DNA of 64,000 nt from UBA10364 sp049611965 (GCA_049611965.1 JBMZBC010000003.1:44635-108634), one strand, 5' to 3'. Counted from the first letter of the stretch, positions 24,196 to 34,262 are shown. The notes: a model not told the origin generated them from the sequence alone. Numbers and translations: made by a program.

Positions 24196-26373
24196 ATGGC
24201 AAGAAAACACAACAGGAGAGCGAATAAGCGCTCTCAGAGCATCGACGTTAAGAAGTATGCTCATGCTCTTGAAGCTGTTTTTCGCAAGTACCCTACCCGA
24301 AAATTCAACTACAAGCAACTCGCAGCTCAACTCGGTTACAAACCAGCTATGGTGAAGGCCAAGATTGAGATGGCCTTGAGCGACATGGAACGCGGAGGCA
24401 AGATTATCATGGTCGACCGCGGGAGGTACAAATTGAAATACAACGCGATCTACACCGAAGGAGTCGTAGATATGGCGAGCAACGGGAATGCCTATGTGGT
24501 AAGCCCAGATACAGAAAGAGACATTCTCATTCGTTCCGCAAACCTGAACAAGGCACTAAATGGCGATAAAGTCCGTGTTAGTTTATTTGCTCGTCGGGGC
24601 GGAAAGAAACTCGAAGGGGAGATCGTCGAAATCGTTGAGCGCAAAACAACCGATTTTGTGGGTACCGTTGAAATGGGTAAAAACTTCGGGTTTTTAGTAC
24701 CGTCTTCGAGAAAAATGCTCGTAGACATCTTTATTCCAAAAGAGAAGCTCAACGGCGTTGAGCACGGACAGAAGGCGATTGCACGCATTGTGGATTGGCC
24801 CGAGAAGGCCAGCTCTCCTTTTGGCGAGATTATTAAGGTACTCGGGAATGCAGGAGAGCACAACACAGAGATTCATGCAGTACTTGCAGAGTTTGGATTG
24901 CCATATGAGTTCCCAGAAGAGGTAGAACAAGAGGCCAATACGCTAGATACTTCAATTAAAGAAGAGGAGATTGTTCAGAATCGACGAGATTTTAGAGCGG
25001 TTCCGACCTTCACTATCGATCCAGCAGATGCTAAGGATTTTGACGATGCCTTGAGCTTACAACAGTTGGAAAACGGCAATTGGGAGGTAGGTGTACACAT
25101 TGCGGATGTGAGCCATTACGTAACTCCCGGGTCAATTTTAGATGAAGAGGCCGTTGAACGTGCCACCAGTGTTTACTTGGTGGACCGCGTGGTGCCAATG
25201 TTGCCAGAGATTTTATCCAACGGGGCATGTTCCTTACGTCCTAACGAGGATAAGTACACGTTCTCTGCTGTTTTCGAAATGGACGAAGAGGCAAACGTTT
25301 TGAAGCAATGGTTTGGACGTACAGCCATTCATTCCGACCGAAGATTTGCCTATGAGGAGGCCCAAGAAATCATCGAAGATGTCCATCCGCAAGGTGAGAA
25401 GGCAGATTTCTACACGGAGATTCGACTCCTTGATAAGTTGGCGAAGATCATGCGCGAGAAGCGGATGAATTCAGGGGCGCTGAGTTTCGATAAAAAGGAA
25501 GTCAAGTTTCACTTGGACGAAGACAATAAACCGCAAGGGGTCTACTTCAAAGTCGGTAAGGACGCCAATAAGCTTATAGAAGAGTTTATGCTGTTAGCGA
25601 ACCGCAGTGTAGCCGCCTTTATTGGTCGTTCTAAGAGCGGAGAGCCTTCGACAAACACCTTTGTATATAGAATCCATGATGACCCGGATCCAACGAAGCT
25701 GCAGGACCTGAGCACTTTTGTGAGACAGTTTGGACACGAGGTGAGACTAAACAGCAAAAAAGCGGTAACCAGTAGTTTGAACAAGATGTTGTCCAAGGTG
25801 AAAAACACCCCGGAGGCGAACATGATTGAGACGCTCACCATTCGAACGATGAGCAAGGCGAAGTACACGACCCAGAATATTGGACATTACGGGTTGGCCT
25901 TTGAATATTACACGCACTTTACTTCACCTATCCGTAGGTATCCTGATGTTATGGTGCACCGCTTGCTTCAACATTATTTGGACGGTGGAAAATCACCGCA
26001 CTTTGGACCTTACGAAGAGCTGTGTGACCACAGCTCAGAACGTGAGAAGGCGGCAAGTGACGCGGAGCGTGCGTCCATCAAATACATGCAAGCTGTATTC
26101 CTAGAGCAACATGTGGGGGAGACCTTTATGGGAGTGATTTCTGGCGTTACCGAATGGGGTGTATATGTAGAATTGGCCGATAATTATTGTGAGGGAATGA
26201 TTCGCATTAATGCATTCCGCGACGATTATTACACGTTTGACAGCAAGAACTATTGCATCGAGGGCGAGAGCTCTGGACGCATCTACCAACTCGGGGATCC
26301 GATGACCATTCGTGTTAAAAATGTCGATTTAGAACGCAAACAGATTGATTTTGAGCCTTATTACGGAGAATAA
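24196..26373 (+). CDS. rnr: Ribonuclease R
   Basis: A 725-residue RNase II-family exonuclease. An N-terminal helix-turn-helix/basic region and cold-shock-type OB folds (about 85-220) precede the RNB catalytic domain. The metal-binding acidic residues lie in IDPADAKDFDDAL (275-285, four Asp of the active site). YTHFTSPIRRYPD marks the end of the RNB domain, and an S1 domain follows (about 645-720; GVISGVTEWGVYVEL). It degrades structured RNA 3' to 5' in the cytoplasm. Length is normal. The 255 bases upstream hold only AT-rich sequence with no gene. Confidence 0.95.
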   Translation: MARKHNRRANKRSQSIDVKKYAHALEAVFRKYPTRKFNYKQLAAQLGYKPAMVKAKIEMALSDMERGGKIIMVDRGRYKLKYNAIYTEGVVDMASNGNAYVVSPDTERDILIRSANLNKALNGDKVRVSLFARRGGKKLEGEIVEIVERKTTDFVGTVEMGKNFGFLVPSSRKMLVDIFIPKEKLNGVEHGQKAIARIVDWPEKASSPFGEIIKVLGNAGEHNTEIHAVLAEFGLPYEFPEEVEQEANTLDTSIKEEEIVQNRRDFRAVPTFTIDPADAKDFDDALSLQQLENGNWEVGVHIADVSHYVTPGSILDEEAVERATSVYLVDRVVPMLPEILSNGACSLRPNEDKYTFSAVFEMDEEANVLKQWFGRTAIHSDRRFAYEEAQEIIEDVHPQGEKADFYTEIRLLDKLAKIMREKRMNSGALSFDKKEVKFHLDEDNKPQGVYFKVGKDANKLIEEFMLLANRSVAAFIGRSKSGEPSTNTFVYRIHDDPDPTKLQDLSTFVRQFGHEVRLNSKKAVTSSLNKMLSKVKNTPEANMIETLTIRTMSKAKYTTQNIGHYGLAFEYYTHFTSPIRRYPDVMVHRLLQHYLDGGKSPHFGPYEELCDHSSEREKAASDAERASIKYMQAVFLEQHVGETFMGVISGVTEWGVYVELADNYCEGMIRINAFRDDYYTFDSKNYCIEGESSGRIYQLGDPMTIRVKNVDLERKQIDFEPYYGE

Positions 26374-26405
26374 TGCTACATTAAGGGTAACAAAACTCGC
26401 TTACT

Positions 26406-26768
26406 ATGTCCGCTGCAAAATCTTCAAAGCCGGCTGAATTGGCCGCCATATTCATAGGGTTATTAGCCATCGCTGCATCGGCGTATTTCATATTCGCCAC
26501 TGAAGCAAATACCTATCGTTTGACGAATATGGTGATTGCATTGGCATTCGTCGTTTTTGTAGTGTACAATTTTATCAATGTTCGAAACCTGCGAGGCGAG
26601 GTGGACGATCTAAGTCAAAACAACGATAGACTTTCAGGAGAACTGGCCACAACACAGCAATCTTTGACTGAGGCAAAGGCAGATGTAGAAGTCATCAAGG
26701 GAGACCTCATTCAGGCACAGTCGGAACTGCAGAAGCGCGAGGCCGAAATCAAAAAACTTAAAGCGTAA
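26406..26768 (+). CDS. Small membrane protein with coiled coil
   Basis: A 120-residue protein with two adjacent membrane helices (about 11-31 and 40-57) and a C-terminal coiled coil (58-120; leucine and charged heptads such as LRGEVDDLSQNNDRLSGEL). No family is recognised. Such proteins are common in Bacteroidota and may act as membrane scaffolds. It follows rnr by 32 bases and its stop overlaps the start of the LamG protein gene (TAATG), suggesting coexpression with a secreted protein. Confidence 0.65.
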   Translation: MSAAKSSKPAELAAIFIGLLAIAASAYFIFATEANTYRLTNMVIALAFVVFVVYNFINVRNLRGEVDDLSQNNDRLSGELATTQQSLTEAKADVEVIKGDLIQAQSELQKREAEIKKLKA

Positions 26769-28108
26769 TGAAACGCATTTTCCTAACCTTATTGTTGCCG
26801 CTCGGACTGTTCGCGCAGCAACCGCACAATGCCATTCATTTTGACGGCACAGACGATTACATAACCACATCTGGCGGAAATGTTACAAGCGGAAATGCAC
26901 GAACCGTTGAAGCGTGGGTGCGTACAGATGCTAATTGTATTCCCGGCTCTGGAGGTGGAAAGCAGCAAGTGGTTGTAGACATGGGCGCCTTTGGAACAGG
27001 CACGAGATATACACTTTGTTTACTTTGGTCCAACTCCGTAAGGATAGAAGTTGGCGGCGGTGGCCTTAGCGGCTCTAAAGCCATCAACGATTCATTGTGG
27101 CACCACATTGCAGCAGTGTACGACCCATCTTCTTCAACAGCAAAGCATCGTATATATATTGACGGTTCCTTGGAGGCCTCGGGCAACCTCACCACTTCAG
27201 TAAACACTTCAAGCGGCGGCGTTCAGATTGGCCGCAGAGTGGACGGAGTGAACCCGTTTGAAGGCGATATTGATGAGGTTAGAATTTGGAGTGCAGTACT
27301 CAGCGATGCAACCATTGCAGCACATGCAAACCAAGAAATCTGTGGCAATCCCACAACCTTAAAGGCCTACTACACCTTCAACCAGGGGAATGCGAACGGT
27401 AGCAATATTTCAAATACTACGCTGGCCGATCAAGCGGGTACCAATACAGGTACATTGACAAACTTTAGTTTGAGCGGGTCTTCGTCTAACTGGACCGTAG
27501 GCCGGGACATGAACCCCAATTACTACGACACGCTTGCGATAACCGTTTGTAACGGAATGTGGTCTCCTGATAGTACAATGTATTGGGACAGTACGGCAGT
27601 GTACAGACATACGTTTACCGATATGAATGGATGTGATAGTGTGATATCCTATGACCTTGCGGTCAATGAAGTGGACACTTCTATAAGTGTTACTCTTTCC
27701 ACGCCACCAACTATTAGCTCTAATGCACAGGGCGCAATGTATCAATGGGTGAATTGTAGCGATTCTTCAGCAGTAGCAGGCGCAACGCAGTCCTTTTTCG
27801 TGCCTACTTCTAATGGTGATTATGCGGTGATAGTTACGGCGAACGGCTGTTCACTTTGGTCCCAGTGTGTGAGCGTACAGGGAATAGGTATTGAAGAATT
27901 TACTTGCGTGCTGCTTTACCCCAACCCAACTTCAGGCATACTACAGATACCATCTAACTGGAGGGGTGAACATGTTGAGGTAAGTAACCTTGCAGGTCAA
28001 TCGATTCTTTCAACGACCGTAGAGGATAAGCTGGATCTTGGCCAAGCACCAACAGGTGTTTATGTGGTACGTTGTGGCGCACAATACGCGCGCATTATCA
28101 AAGAGTAG
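26768..28108 (+). CDS. Secreted LamG-domain protein with T9SS sorting domain
   Basis: A 446-residue protein with a signal peptide (cleaved near FAQQ). Residues 20-200 form a LamG/concanavalin-like jelly-roll (NAIHFDGTDDYITT; VEAWVRTDANC; HHIAAVYD; RIYIDGSLEASG; DEVRIWSAVLSDATI). A linker region follows with CNGMWSPDST and CDSVISYDLAV. The last 75 residues are a T9SS type A domain (LYPNPTSGILQIPSNW ... APTGVYVVRCG). It is probably a surface protein binding glycans or other proteins. Convergent with mutS2, with only 2 bases between stops. Confidence 0.85.
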   Translation: MKRIFLTLLLPLGLFAQQPHNAIHFDGTDDYITTSGGNVTSGNARTVEAWVRTDANCIPGSGGGKQQVVVDMGAFGTGTRYTLCLLWSNSVRIEVGGGGLSGSKAINDSLWHHIAAVYDPSSSTAKHRIYIDGSLEASGNLTTSVNTSSGGVQIGRRVDGVNPFEGDIDEVRIWSAVLSDATIAAHANQEICGNPTTLKAYYTFNQGNANGSNISNTTLADQAGTNTGTLTNFSLSGSSSNWTVGRDMNPNYYDTLAITVCNGMWSPDSTMYWDSTAVYRHTFTDMNGCDSVISYDLAVNEVDTSISVTLSTPPTISSNAQGAMYQWVNCSDSSAVAGATQSFFVPTSNGDYAVIVTANGCSLWSQCVSVQGIGIEEFTCVLLYPNPTSGILQIPSNWRGEHVEVSNLAGQSILSTTVEDKLDLGQAPTGVYVVRCGAQYARIIKE

Positions 28109-28110
28109 GG

Positions 28111-30669
28111 TTATTTCTTCCCAAAGAATGCTTTCAACTTTTCGAGGTCGGCATCCGTCGTTTCTCTAGATTCTTCTTTCGCTGCTTTTGCCTTTGGCGA
28201 GCCCGCTTTACGAACCGGTTCAGCGAGTTGCGCTTTCTGTTCAGGGGTCAATTCTTCTTTCTTTTTCCCGCTAGATTTCTTCGCAGGAGCTTGCTTCAAA
28301 GGAGTGCCTTTGCTTGCTTCTTCAAGCTTCTCTTTGGTGCTTTTGGCCTGAGGTACAGATTTCCGTTTTCGGGCGTTTTTGCTCGGTTTTGAAGCGTTTT
28401 TGCTCGATTTTGGGTTGTTTTTGGCTGTTTTTGCCTCTTTTTTGGCTTTTTTCTTTTCAGCGGTTTCTTCTGCTTTGGTCCGTGGAGCGACCTCTTTTAC
28501 AGCCTCTTTTTTCTGCGGTTCTTGAACACCACCTTTTGCCTTACCCTTTACGGTTCCTTGCTCGCCGTGAAGACTTTCGGCCGGAATGAATTTATCCCGA
28601 GTCACCCAGGTGCTCAACGCTCCAATAGACAACAGGTATTGATCCTTCTTAATTTCTACAATCTCACCAGGTTGGCGCGAACCGATTAGCTTAACGCGAT
28701 CACCCACTTTCGCAGGGGCCGAGATGAGCTTTTTAATCTTGCGCTCTTTCTGCTTCTGGTACTTTGATTTCTTCTGATCGCGCTCGTCTTGAGTTTGTGA
28801 GGCGCGCTCACCGGCATATACTTTGAAGCGACCGACGACTTGGTCTTTGCCTTTTTTCGTGCGCTGCTCGGAATATTCGTTGACCAAATTCTGGAATTTC
28901 TTACCCCAAGTAATCATGGCATTTTGCTGCTCATTCATCGCGCTTTGACGACGTACTTTGTCTTCGAGCTGGTCAATTTTGCGGTCTTGTTTTTCTTTGA
29001 GCTTCTCAAGTTCTTCAAGACGCTCGGCCAATTTTTCACGCTGCCTGGTCAGCTCATTTTTCTCTTTCTGAATACCCACCAGCAATCGGTCCACAGCTAC
29101 AGTGCTTTCATCGAGTACGTCTCTGGCCTGATCAATCAAGGCAGGGCTAACCCCAACCTTTTGAGCTACTTCATAGGTGTAGGAAGACCCAGGAACTCCC
29201 TGGTTCAAGACATACTCTGGGGTGAGGTCGGTAGAGTTGAACTGCATCGATCCGTTATCCACCCTTGGCAGTTCGCTAGCCAGCGCTTTAATGCTGTTGT
29301 AGTGGGTGGTCATTACCCCGTAGGTCTTGCTATTGTTGAGCTCTTTGAGGAATATCTGTGCCATGGATGAACCTAGATCAGGATCTGAACCCGAGCCAAA
29401 CTCATCAATGAGAACGAGGGTCTTGTTGTAGGCAGCATTCAAGAAGTAGTTCATCTTGGTCAGCTTTGAACTGTAGGTGGACAGCTCATTCTCTATGCTC
29501 TGTGAGTCGCCAATATCGGCCATCAACCCATTGAACCAGCCCATGGTACTGTCCGGGTGAACGGTAACCAAAAGTCCACTTTGGAGCATCAGTTGAAGCA
29601 ATCCAACGGTCTTTAGGGTGATGGACTTTCCCCCAGCGTTTGGTCCTGAGATGACCAAGATACGGTTGTGTGTATCCAGTCGAAGATCAAGAGCAACGAC
29701 ACCCTTGCCTTTCTGCTTGTTGAAGTCGCGAAGAACTGGATTGATCGCCTTGATTAGGTGAACGTGTGGCTTGTCTAGAAGTTGCGGGAGGCAGGCCTCC
29801 TCATCTAAAGCATATAGTGCCTTCGCATTAACAAAGTCTATTTGGTAAAGGGCCGTGCTATAGTCGCGCAGCTGGTCTCTGTACCCAGCAACGAAGGCGG
29901 TTAAGAGGCGTAGGATGCGGGTCACTTCGCGTTTCTCTTCGTCTTCTAAAACGGAGATTTCATTATTGATCTCAAGGGTTTCAGAAGGTTCTACATAGAA
30001 GATAGTCGCCTTAGAAGAAGATCCGTGGAAGATCCCATTGACTTGGCCTTTGAAAGCCCCTTCTACAGCGAGTACGCGCTTGTTGTCGTGGACACTCTCT
30101 TGTGTGTCGGCAAGAACGCCGGAACCTGAGTATTTCTTGACAGCGCGGTAGAAGATGCGGTCGGCCGCGGCACGTTTTTTAGCTAGGTTGGCGCGAATCT
30201 TTCCCAAGGCCGGCGAAGCCGAAGTTTTCACAACACCACGTCTGTCGAGGACACGATCGATCTCGTCTGGAACGGTTTTGTTCTTTTCGAGGTGGGCCAG
30301 TTTGTCTTGGATGGAGGGGGTGCGGTCGGCGTGTGTTTTAAAGAAGGTGTAGACTCGGTTGAAGCTCTCAATCATGTTTTTGATGATGAGAAAGTCTTCG
30401 CCCTCGAGGGTGGCTCCTTGGATTTTTAATCGGACTAAGAAGGGCTTGATATCTTCTGCGGCTAGAGCAGGAACGGGGAATTCGCTGAGGTAAAGCCCAA
30501 GAATTTCGTGGACCTCTTGAAGGTCGCGCGTGGCGACTTTAAAGTCACTCGAAGGTTTGAGATCATAGATGCGCTGGCGGGCACGTTCTGTAACGGCGCG
30601 CTTGGCCACGGCCTTTTTTACAAGGTCGAATTCTATGCTTTCAAATAAATCTTCCGGGTAGGTATTCAA
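28111..30669 (-). CDS. mutS2: MutS2-type ATPase lacking the Smr nuclease domain
   Basis: An 852-residue MutS2. The N-terminal clamp/lever helices run to about 310, Walker A is GPNAGGKS at 342-349, Walker B is LVLIDEFGSGSDP and the ST..GVMTTHY stretch follows. A coiled coil (about 520-600) and the KOW-like segment VGDRVKLIGSRQPGEIVEI come next. The Smr endonuclease domain, usual in MutS2 of Firmicutes, with its DLHG and GxG motifs, is absent. Instead the last 150 residues (from about 702) are low-complexity Lys/Ala/Ser/Glu. MutS2 acts on recombination intermediates and, in some species, collided ribosomes; without Smr it would need another nuclease or act as an ATPase only. Confidence 0.85.
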   Translation of the reverse strand: MNTYPEDLFESIEFDLVKKAVAKRAVTERARQRIYDLKPSSDFKVATRDLQEVHEILGLYLSEFPVPALAAEDIKPFLVRLKIQGATLEGEDFLIIKNMIESFNRVYTFFKTHADRTPSIQDKLAHLEKNKTVPDEIDRVLDRRGVVKTSASPALGKIRANLAKKRAAADRIFYRAVKKYSGSGVLADTQESVHDNKRVLAVEGAFKGQVNGIFHGSSSKATIFYVEPSETLEINNEISVLEDEEKREVTRILRLLTAFVAGYRDQLRDYSTALYQIDFVNAKALYALDEEACLPQLLDKPHVHLIKAINPVLRDFNKQKGKGVVALDLRLDTHNRILVISGPNAGGKSITLKTVGLLQLMLQSGLLVTVHPDSTMGWFNGLMADIGDSQSIENELSTYSSKLTKMNYFLNAAYNKTLVLIDEFGSGSDPDLGSSMAQIFLKELNNSKTYGVMTTHYNSIKALASELPRVDNGSMQFNSTDLTPEYVLNQGVPGSSYTYEVAQKVGVSPALIDQARDVLDESTVAVDRLLVGIQKEKNELTRQREKLAERLEELEKLKEKQDRKIDQLEDKVRRQSAMNEQQNAMITWGKKFQNLVNEYSEQRTKKGKDQVVGRFKVYAGERASQTQDERDQKKSKYQKQKERKIKKLISAPAKVGDRVKLIGSRQPGEIVEIKKDQYLLSIGALSTWVTRDKFIPAESLHGEQGTVKGKAKGGVQEPQKKEAVKEVAPRTKAEETAEKKKAKKEAKTAKNNPKSSKNASKPSKNARKRKSVPQAKSTKEKLEEASKGTPLKQAPAKKSSGKKKEELTPEQKAQLAEPVRKAGSPKAKAAKEESRETTDADLEKLKAFFGKK

Positions 30670-30690
30670 ATCGTCTCTTGGGGACCGATG

Positions 30691-31206
30691 TTATCCGCGG
30701 TACACCTCTTCTTCGCTAGTAACACGGGCAGGCCCTTCATGTTTACGCAATCCACCTGCAATTACAAAGGCAAGTGCGGTCATTGCAACGGTAATGATTA
30801 CATCAATAGTGGTCCAAAATACGCCTACAGGCACGTCGTAAAGATCGTTTTGCACATCGCCCCAGATCCAAAGTGCGAGCAAGACAATCGCGCCGGTAAC
30901 CGGCTTGATTCCTTTTTCCGTTCTCCAAGAAGGCACCTTGGTGGCGCGCACATACCAATATACAGCCAAGGCCGATCCAAAGGAATGAGCGATGAGCATG
31001 CTGTAGATGGCAAAGGGGTTGGCAGCCATGTAACTTTCCATGATGTTTGAACGGCCTGCCCAATCGGCAGCCATTAGATCTTCCATGGGAAGGGCATCAA
31101 GAAAAAGTGAAAACAGTTGGTGGAGGCCCGAAGTGACGAGCACAGCAATGACTACTCCAACGATGGTGATACCGATAGAGCGTAGGGCGTAAAGGAATTT
31201 ATTCAT
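30691..31206 (-). CDS. Membrane protein of unknown function
   Basis: A 171-residue protein with four predicted membrane helices (about 9-30, 62-86, 101-118, 128-148). A loop (32-60) contains ALPMEDLMAADWAGR. No motif links it to a known family. It sits between lysS and mutS2 on the same strand with short spacers (11 and 21 bases), so it is probably cotranscribed with lysS. Confidence 0.65.
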   Translation of the reverse strand: MNKFLYALRSIGITIVGVVIAVLVTSGLHQLFSLFLDALPMEDLMAADWAGRSNIMESYMAANPFAIYSMLIAHSFGSALAVYWYVRATKVPSWRTEKGIKPVTGAIVLLALWIWGDVQNDLYDVPVGVFWTTIDVIITVAMTALAFVIAGGLRKHEGPARVTSEEEVYRG

Positions 31207-31217
31207 GGCGGCGAATT

Positions 31218-32939
31218 TTAGTTGAACCAGCCTTCTACCACATCTAGGGAGAGTGCTGCCACGTCTAATTTATTCTTTTTACGGTAACCGTTGAGTTTTT
31301 GGTGCAACGCAGCAGGTTTGTTGTCGCGCAAGGCATCAATGGTGTGGTAACCAGCTTGTGCAATGTGGTGCGACCACTCTTCAGGAACGCCAATGGCTTG
31401 GAACTCTTCAGGATCTGCAACTGTCTCAAACTTTTCAGGACGCATTTGCGGGAAGAACAAGACTTCTTGGATGCTATCCTGGTTGGTCAACATCATCGTG
31501 AGGCGGTCAATACCGATACCCAAACCTGAGGTTGGGGGCATACCGTATTCAAGGGCACGAACGAAGTCTTGGTCGATAAACATTGCTTCGTCGTCTCCCT
31601 TTTCAGAAAGTTTCAACTGGTCCTCGAAACGCTCTAGCTGATCAATAGGATCGTTGAGCTCTGAGTAGGCGTTCGCCACTTCTTTACCGTTGACCATCAG
31701 CTCGAAACGCTCTGTGAGTTCGGGGTTGTCGCGGTGCTTCTTACACAGCGGCGACATCTCCACAGGGTAGTCGGTGATGTAGGTTGGCTGGATGTAGTGC
31801 TTCTCACACTTCTCGCCGAAGATCTCGTCAATGAGTTTTCCTTTACCCATGGTTTCGTCCACTTCAAGACCGATTGATTTCGCTGCTTCACGCACCTCGT
31901 TTTCCGTCTTACCGTTCAAGTCTAAACCGGTGTGCTCTTTGATGGCTTCAAGGATAGGCACTCGAGCATATGGTGCTTTGAAGCTTACAGTGTTTTCTCC
32001 AATCGTTGCATCTGTGGTGCCGTTTACGGCCATGGCTACTTCTTCAAGCATGTTCTCTACAAAGCGCATCATCCAGTGGTAGTCTTTGTAGGCCACATAG
32101 ATTTCCATCACAGTGAACTCTGGGTTGTGCGTCTTGTCCATCCCTTCGTTGCGGAAGTCTTTGGCAAATTCATACACCCCTTCAAAGCCACCTACGATGA
32201 GGCGCTTGAGGTAGAGCTCGTTGGCAATACGCAAGTACAACGGCACGTCAAGCGCGTTGTGGTGCGTGATAAATGGTCGAGCTGCGGCGCCACCTGGGAT
32301 GGGCTGTAAAATGGGCGTTTCCACCTCCATGTATCCGGCATCGTCAAAAATGCGGCGCATGGTGCTCATGATTCTATTTCTCTTGCGGAAAATCTCCTTG
32401 ACACCAGGGTTCACGACGAGGTCAACGTAGCGCTGACGGTAACGAATTTCCGGGTCGGTGAGTTGATCGTATACGTTTCCATCGGCATCTTTCTTTACGA
32501 CAGGAAGCGGGCGTAAGCTCTTAGAAAGCACGACCAATTCCTTCACGTACAAGCTCATTTCGCCCGTCTGTGTGGTGAACATGTGGCCCTCTACACCGAT
32601 GAAATCACCGATGTCTAGGAGCTTTTTGAACACGTCGTTGTACATGGTTTTGTCCTCACCAGGACAAATCTCGTCGCGGTTCACGTATATCTGCATCTCG
32701 CCTGTAGAGTCCGCCAAGACTGCGAACGAAGCCTTACCCATGATGCGTTTAGTCATCAACCGGCCCGCGATGCGCACCTTTTCAAAGCCTTCAGCGCCCT
32801 CAGTGTAAGTAGCGGCCAATTCATCGGCTTTGTGTGAAACAACGTATTCGGCGGCCGGGTACGGATCGATCCCCAAGGCTTTTAATTTGCCTAAGGATTC
32901 GCGTCTAAGTACCTCCTGTTCAGATAATAGTCTTGCCAT
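31218..32939 (-). CDS. lysS: Lysyl-tRNA synthetase (class II)
   Basis: A 573-residue class II synthetase with an N-terminal OB-fold anticodon-binding domain (VRIAGRLMTKRIMGKASFAVL), then motif 1, motif 2 (FAKDFRNEGMDKTHNPEFT) and motif 3 (GLGIGIDRLTMML). A C-terminal extension of about 70 residues beyond motif 3 is longer than E. coli LysS but seen in Bacteroidota homologues. It charges tRNA-Lys. A TATCTTTG -7 box on the minus strand lies at 32964-32971. Confidence 0.95.
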   Translation of the reverse strand: MARLLSEQEVLRRESLGKLKALGIDPYPAAEYVVSHKADELAATYTEGAEGFEKVRIAGRLMTKRIMGKASFAVLADSTGEMQIYVNRDEICPGEDKTMYNDVFKKLLDIGDFIGVEGHMFTTQTGEMSLYVKELVVLSKSLRPLPVVKKDADGNVYDQLTDPEIRYRQRYVDLVVNPGVKEIFRKRNRIMSTMRRIFDDAGYMEVETPILQPIPGGAAARPFITHHNALDVPLYLRIANELYLKRLIVGGFEGVYEFAKDFRNEGMDKTHNPEFTVMEIYVAYKDYHWMMRFVENMLEEVAMAVNGTTDATIGENTVSFKAPYARVPILEAIKEHTGLDLNGKTENEVREAAKSIGLEVDETMGKGKLIDEIFGEKCEKHYIQPTYITDYPVEMSPLCKKHRDNPELTERFELMVNGKEVANAYSELNDPIDQLERFEDQLKLSEKGDDEAMFIDQDFVRALEYGMPPTSGLGIGIDRLTMMLTNQDSIQEVLFFPQMRPEKFETVADPEEFQAIGVPEEWSHHIAQAGYHTIDALRDNKPAALHQKLNGYRKKNKLDVAALSLDVVEGWFN

Positions 32940-32963
32940 GATGCTAGATGAATATTAAGACCG

Positions 32964-32971
32964 CAAAGATA
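32964..32971 (-). promoter_or_regulatory. Candidate -7 promoter element for lysS
   Basis: TATCTTTG on the minus strand matches TAnnTTTG, 24 bases upstream of the lysS ATG. No good -33 box. Confidence 0.4.
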
Positions 32972-32995
32972 ATTGCCTTTTAGTAGCTTAGCAGT

Positions 32996-33535
32996 ATGAC
33001 TCGCAGCCGATTTTATGCACTTTTCCTCACCCTCTTCTTTGCAGGGGCGAGCTACGCACAACCCTATTGGCAAAAAGGCACCCGATTAGCGACCTTCAGC
33101 GGCACTTCGAATCTTGACGGATTGGTGGGCGGGGTGACCAACGCAGGCTTTAATGCGGCGGCAGGCAAAGCGCTTTTTCTCGATGAAAAATGGGCCGTCG
33201 GCTTCGGCGGTAAATACCGTTGGGCACCGTTGTCGCAGAGCATGGAGGCCTCGGTTAGACTTCAAAATTTAGTGTACGGCGCATCCAACACCCCGCATTC
33301 CTTGTTGCTCGACCTTCACGCAACTTTCGGCAACAACATGAACACTACGCTTAGCGGAGACATGTTTGGCCGTCAGACTACTGCGCTCGGCGTAGGAGCA
33401 CAATACACGTATTGGCTCACCTCAAGCGTCGGAATTTACCTCTGGCCTCAGATGAACCGAACGAACAGCGGTCCTAGCGGGTTATGGGATTGGCAAATGA
33501 TTGCACCCGTAGGGTTGCAAGTAAGTTGGCAATAG
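32996..33535 (+). CDS. Exported beta-rich outer-membrane-like protein
   Basis: A 179-residue protein with a signal peptide (cleavage after GASYAQ). The mature part has short amphipathic strands with glycine and aromatic residues (WAVGFGGKYRWAP, TALGVGAQYTYWL, VGIYLWPQMNR, MIAPVGLQVSW) typical of small outer-membrane barrels. No family is recognised. lipB starts 10 bases downstream on the same strand. Confidence 0.65.
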   Translation: MTRSRFYALFLTLFFAGASYAQPYWQKGTRLATFSGTSNLDGLVGGVTNAGFNAAAGKALFLDEKWAVGFGGKYRWAPLSQSMEASVRLQNLVYGASNTPHSLLLDLHATFGNNMNTTLSGDMFGRQTTALGVGAQYTYWLTSSVGIYLWPQMNRTNSGPSGLWDWQMIAPVGLQVSWQ

Positions 33536-33545
33536 AACAAGTAGT

Positions 33546-34262
33546 ATGAGAAAGGTCCAATTCCAAGATATCGGCCGCGTTTCCTATGGTAGAGCCTGGG
33601 ACTTCCAGACGGAGCTCTTTACGGAGACGGTGGATTTAAAATTGGCCAATAGAAAATATCCGGAAACCGCTCAGGAAACCTCGGACCATTTTCTTTTTGT
33701 GGAGCACCCACCTGTATTTACTTTGGGTAAGAGTGGAAAAATGGAACACCTTCTCGTGGACAAGGAGCAGCTCGAAAAGGACGGTTTTGAATTCTTTCCT
33801 GTGAACCGCGGTGGCGACATCACCTACCACGGCCCCGGCCAAATCGTTGGCTATCCTATCATCGATCTCGACCATTACTTTACTGACATTCACAAGTACC
33901 TGCGATACCTTGAAGATGTCATCATTTCTACACTCGCAGATTACGGCCTTAAAGCCGGTCGCAGCGATGGTGAGACGGGCGTATGGCTGGATGAAGGAAC
34001 CCCCTTCGCACGTAAAATGTGCGCCATGGGTGTCAAAGCATCACGGTGGACGACCATGCACGGCTTTGCCTTGAACGTCAACGCAGACCTGAGCCATTTT
34101 GATTATATCGTACCTTGTGGCATCTCGGATAAAAAAGTCACCTCATTACACGTAGAATTGGGCCGAGAAGTAGACCTCCAAGAGGTCAAAGACAAGATTA
34201 AATTTTACTTTCAAAAGCAGTTTCATTGCCAATTTATACCCTCTAGACATCCCTTTAAATGA
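33546..34262 (+). CDS. lipB: Octanoyltransferase
   Basis: A 238-residue LipB. The signature RGGDITYHGPGQ is at 88-99. The catalytic lysine is K164 (MGVKASRW) and the acyl-thioester cysteine is C191 (IVPCGI). It moves octanoate from acyl carrier protein to the lipoyl domains of 2-oxoacid dehydrogenases and the glycine cleavage system. The gene overlaps the next, a serine hydrolase, by 4 bases (ATGA). Confidence 0.95.
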   Translation: MRKVQFQDIGRVSYGRAWDFQTELFTETVDLKLANRKYPETAQETSDHFLFVEHPPVFTLGKSGKMEHLLVDKEQLEKDGFEFFPVNRGGDITYHGPGQIVGYPIIDLDHYFTDIHKYLRYLEDVIISTLADYGLKAGRSDGETGVWLDEGTPFARKMCAMGVKASRWTTMHGFALNVNADLSHFDYIVPCGISDKKVTSLHVELGREVDLQEVKDKIKFYFQKQFHCQFIPSRHPFK

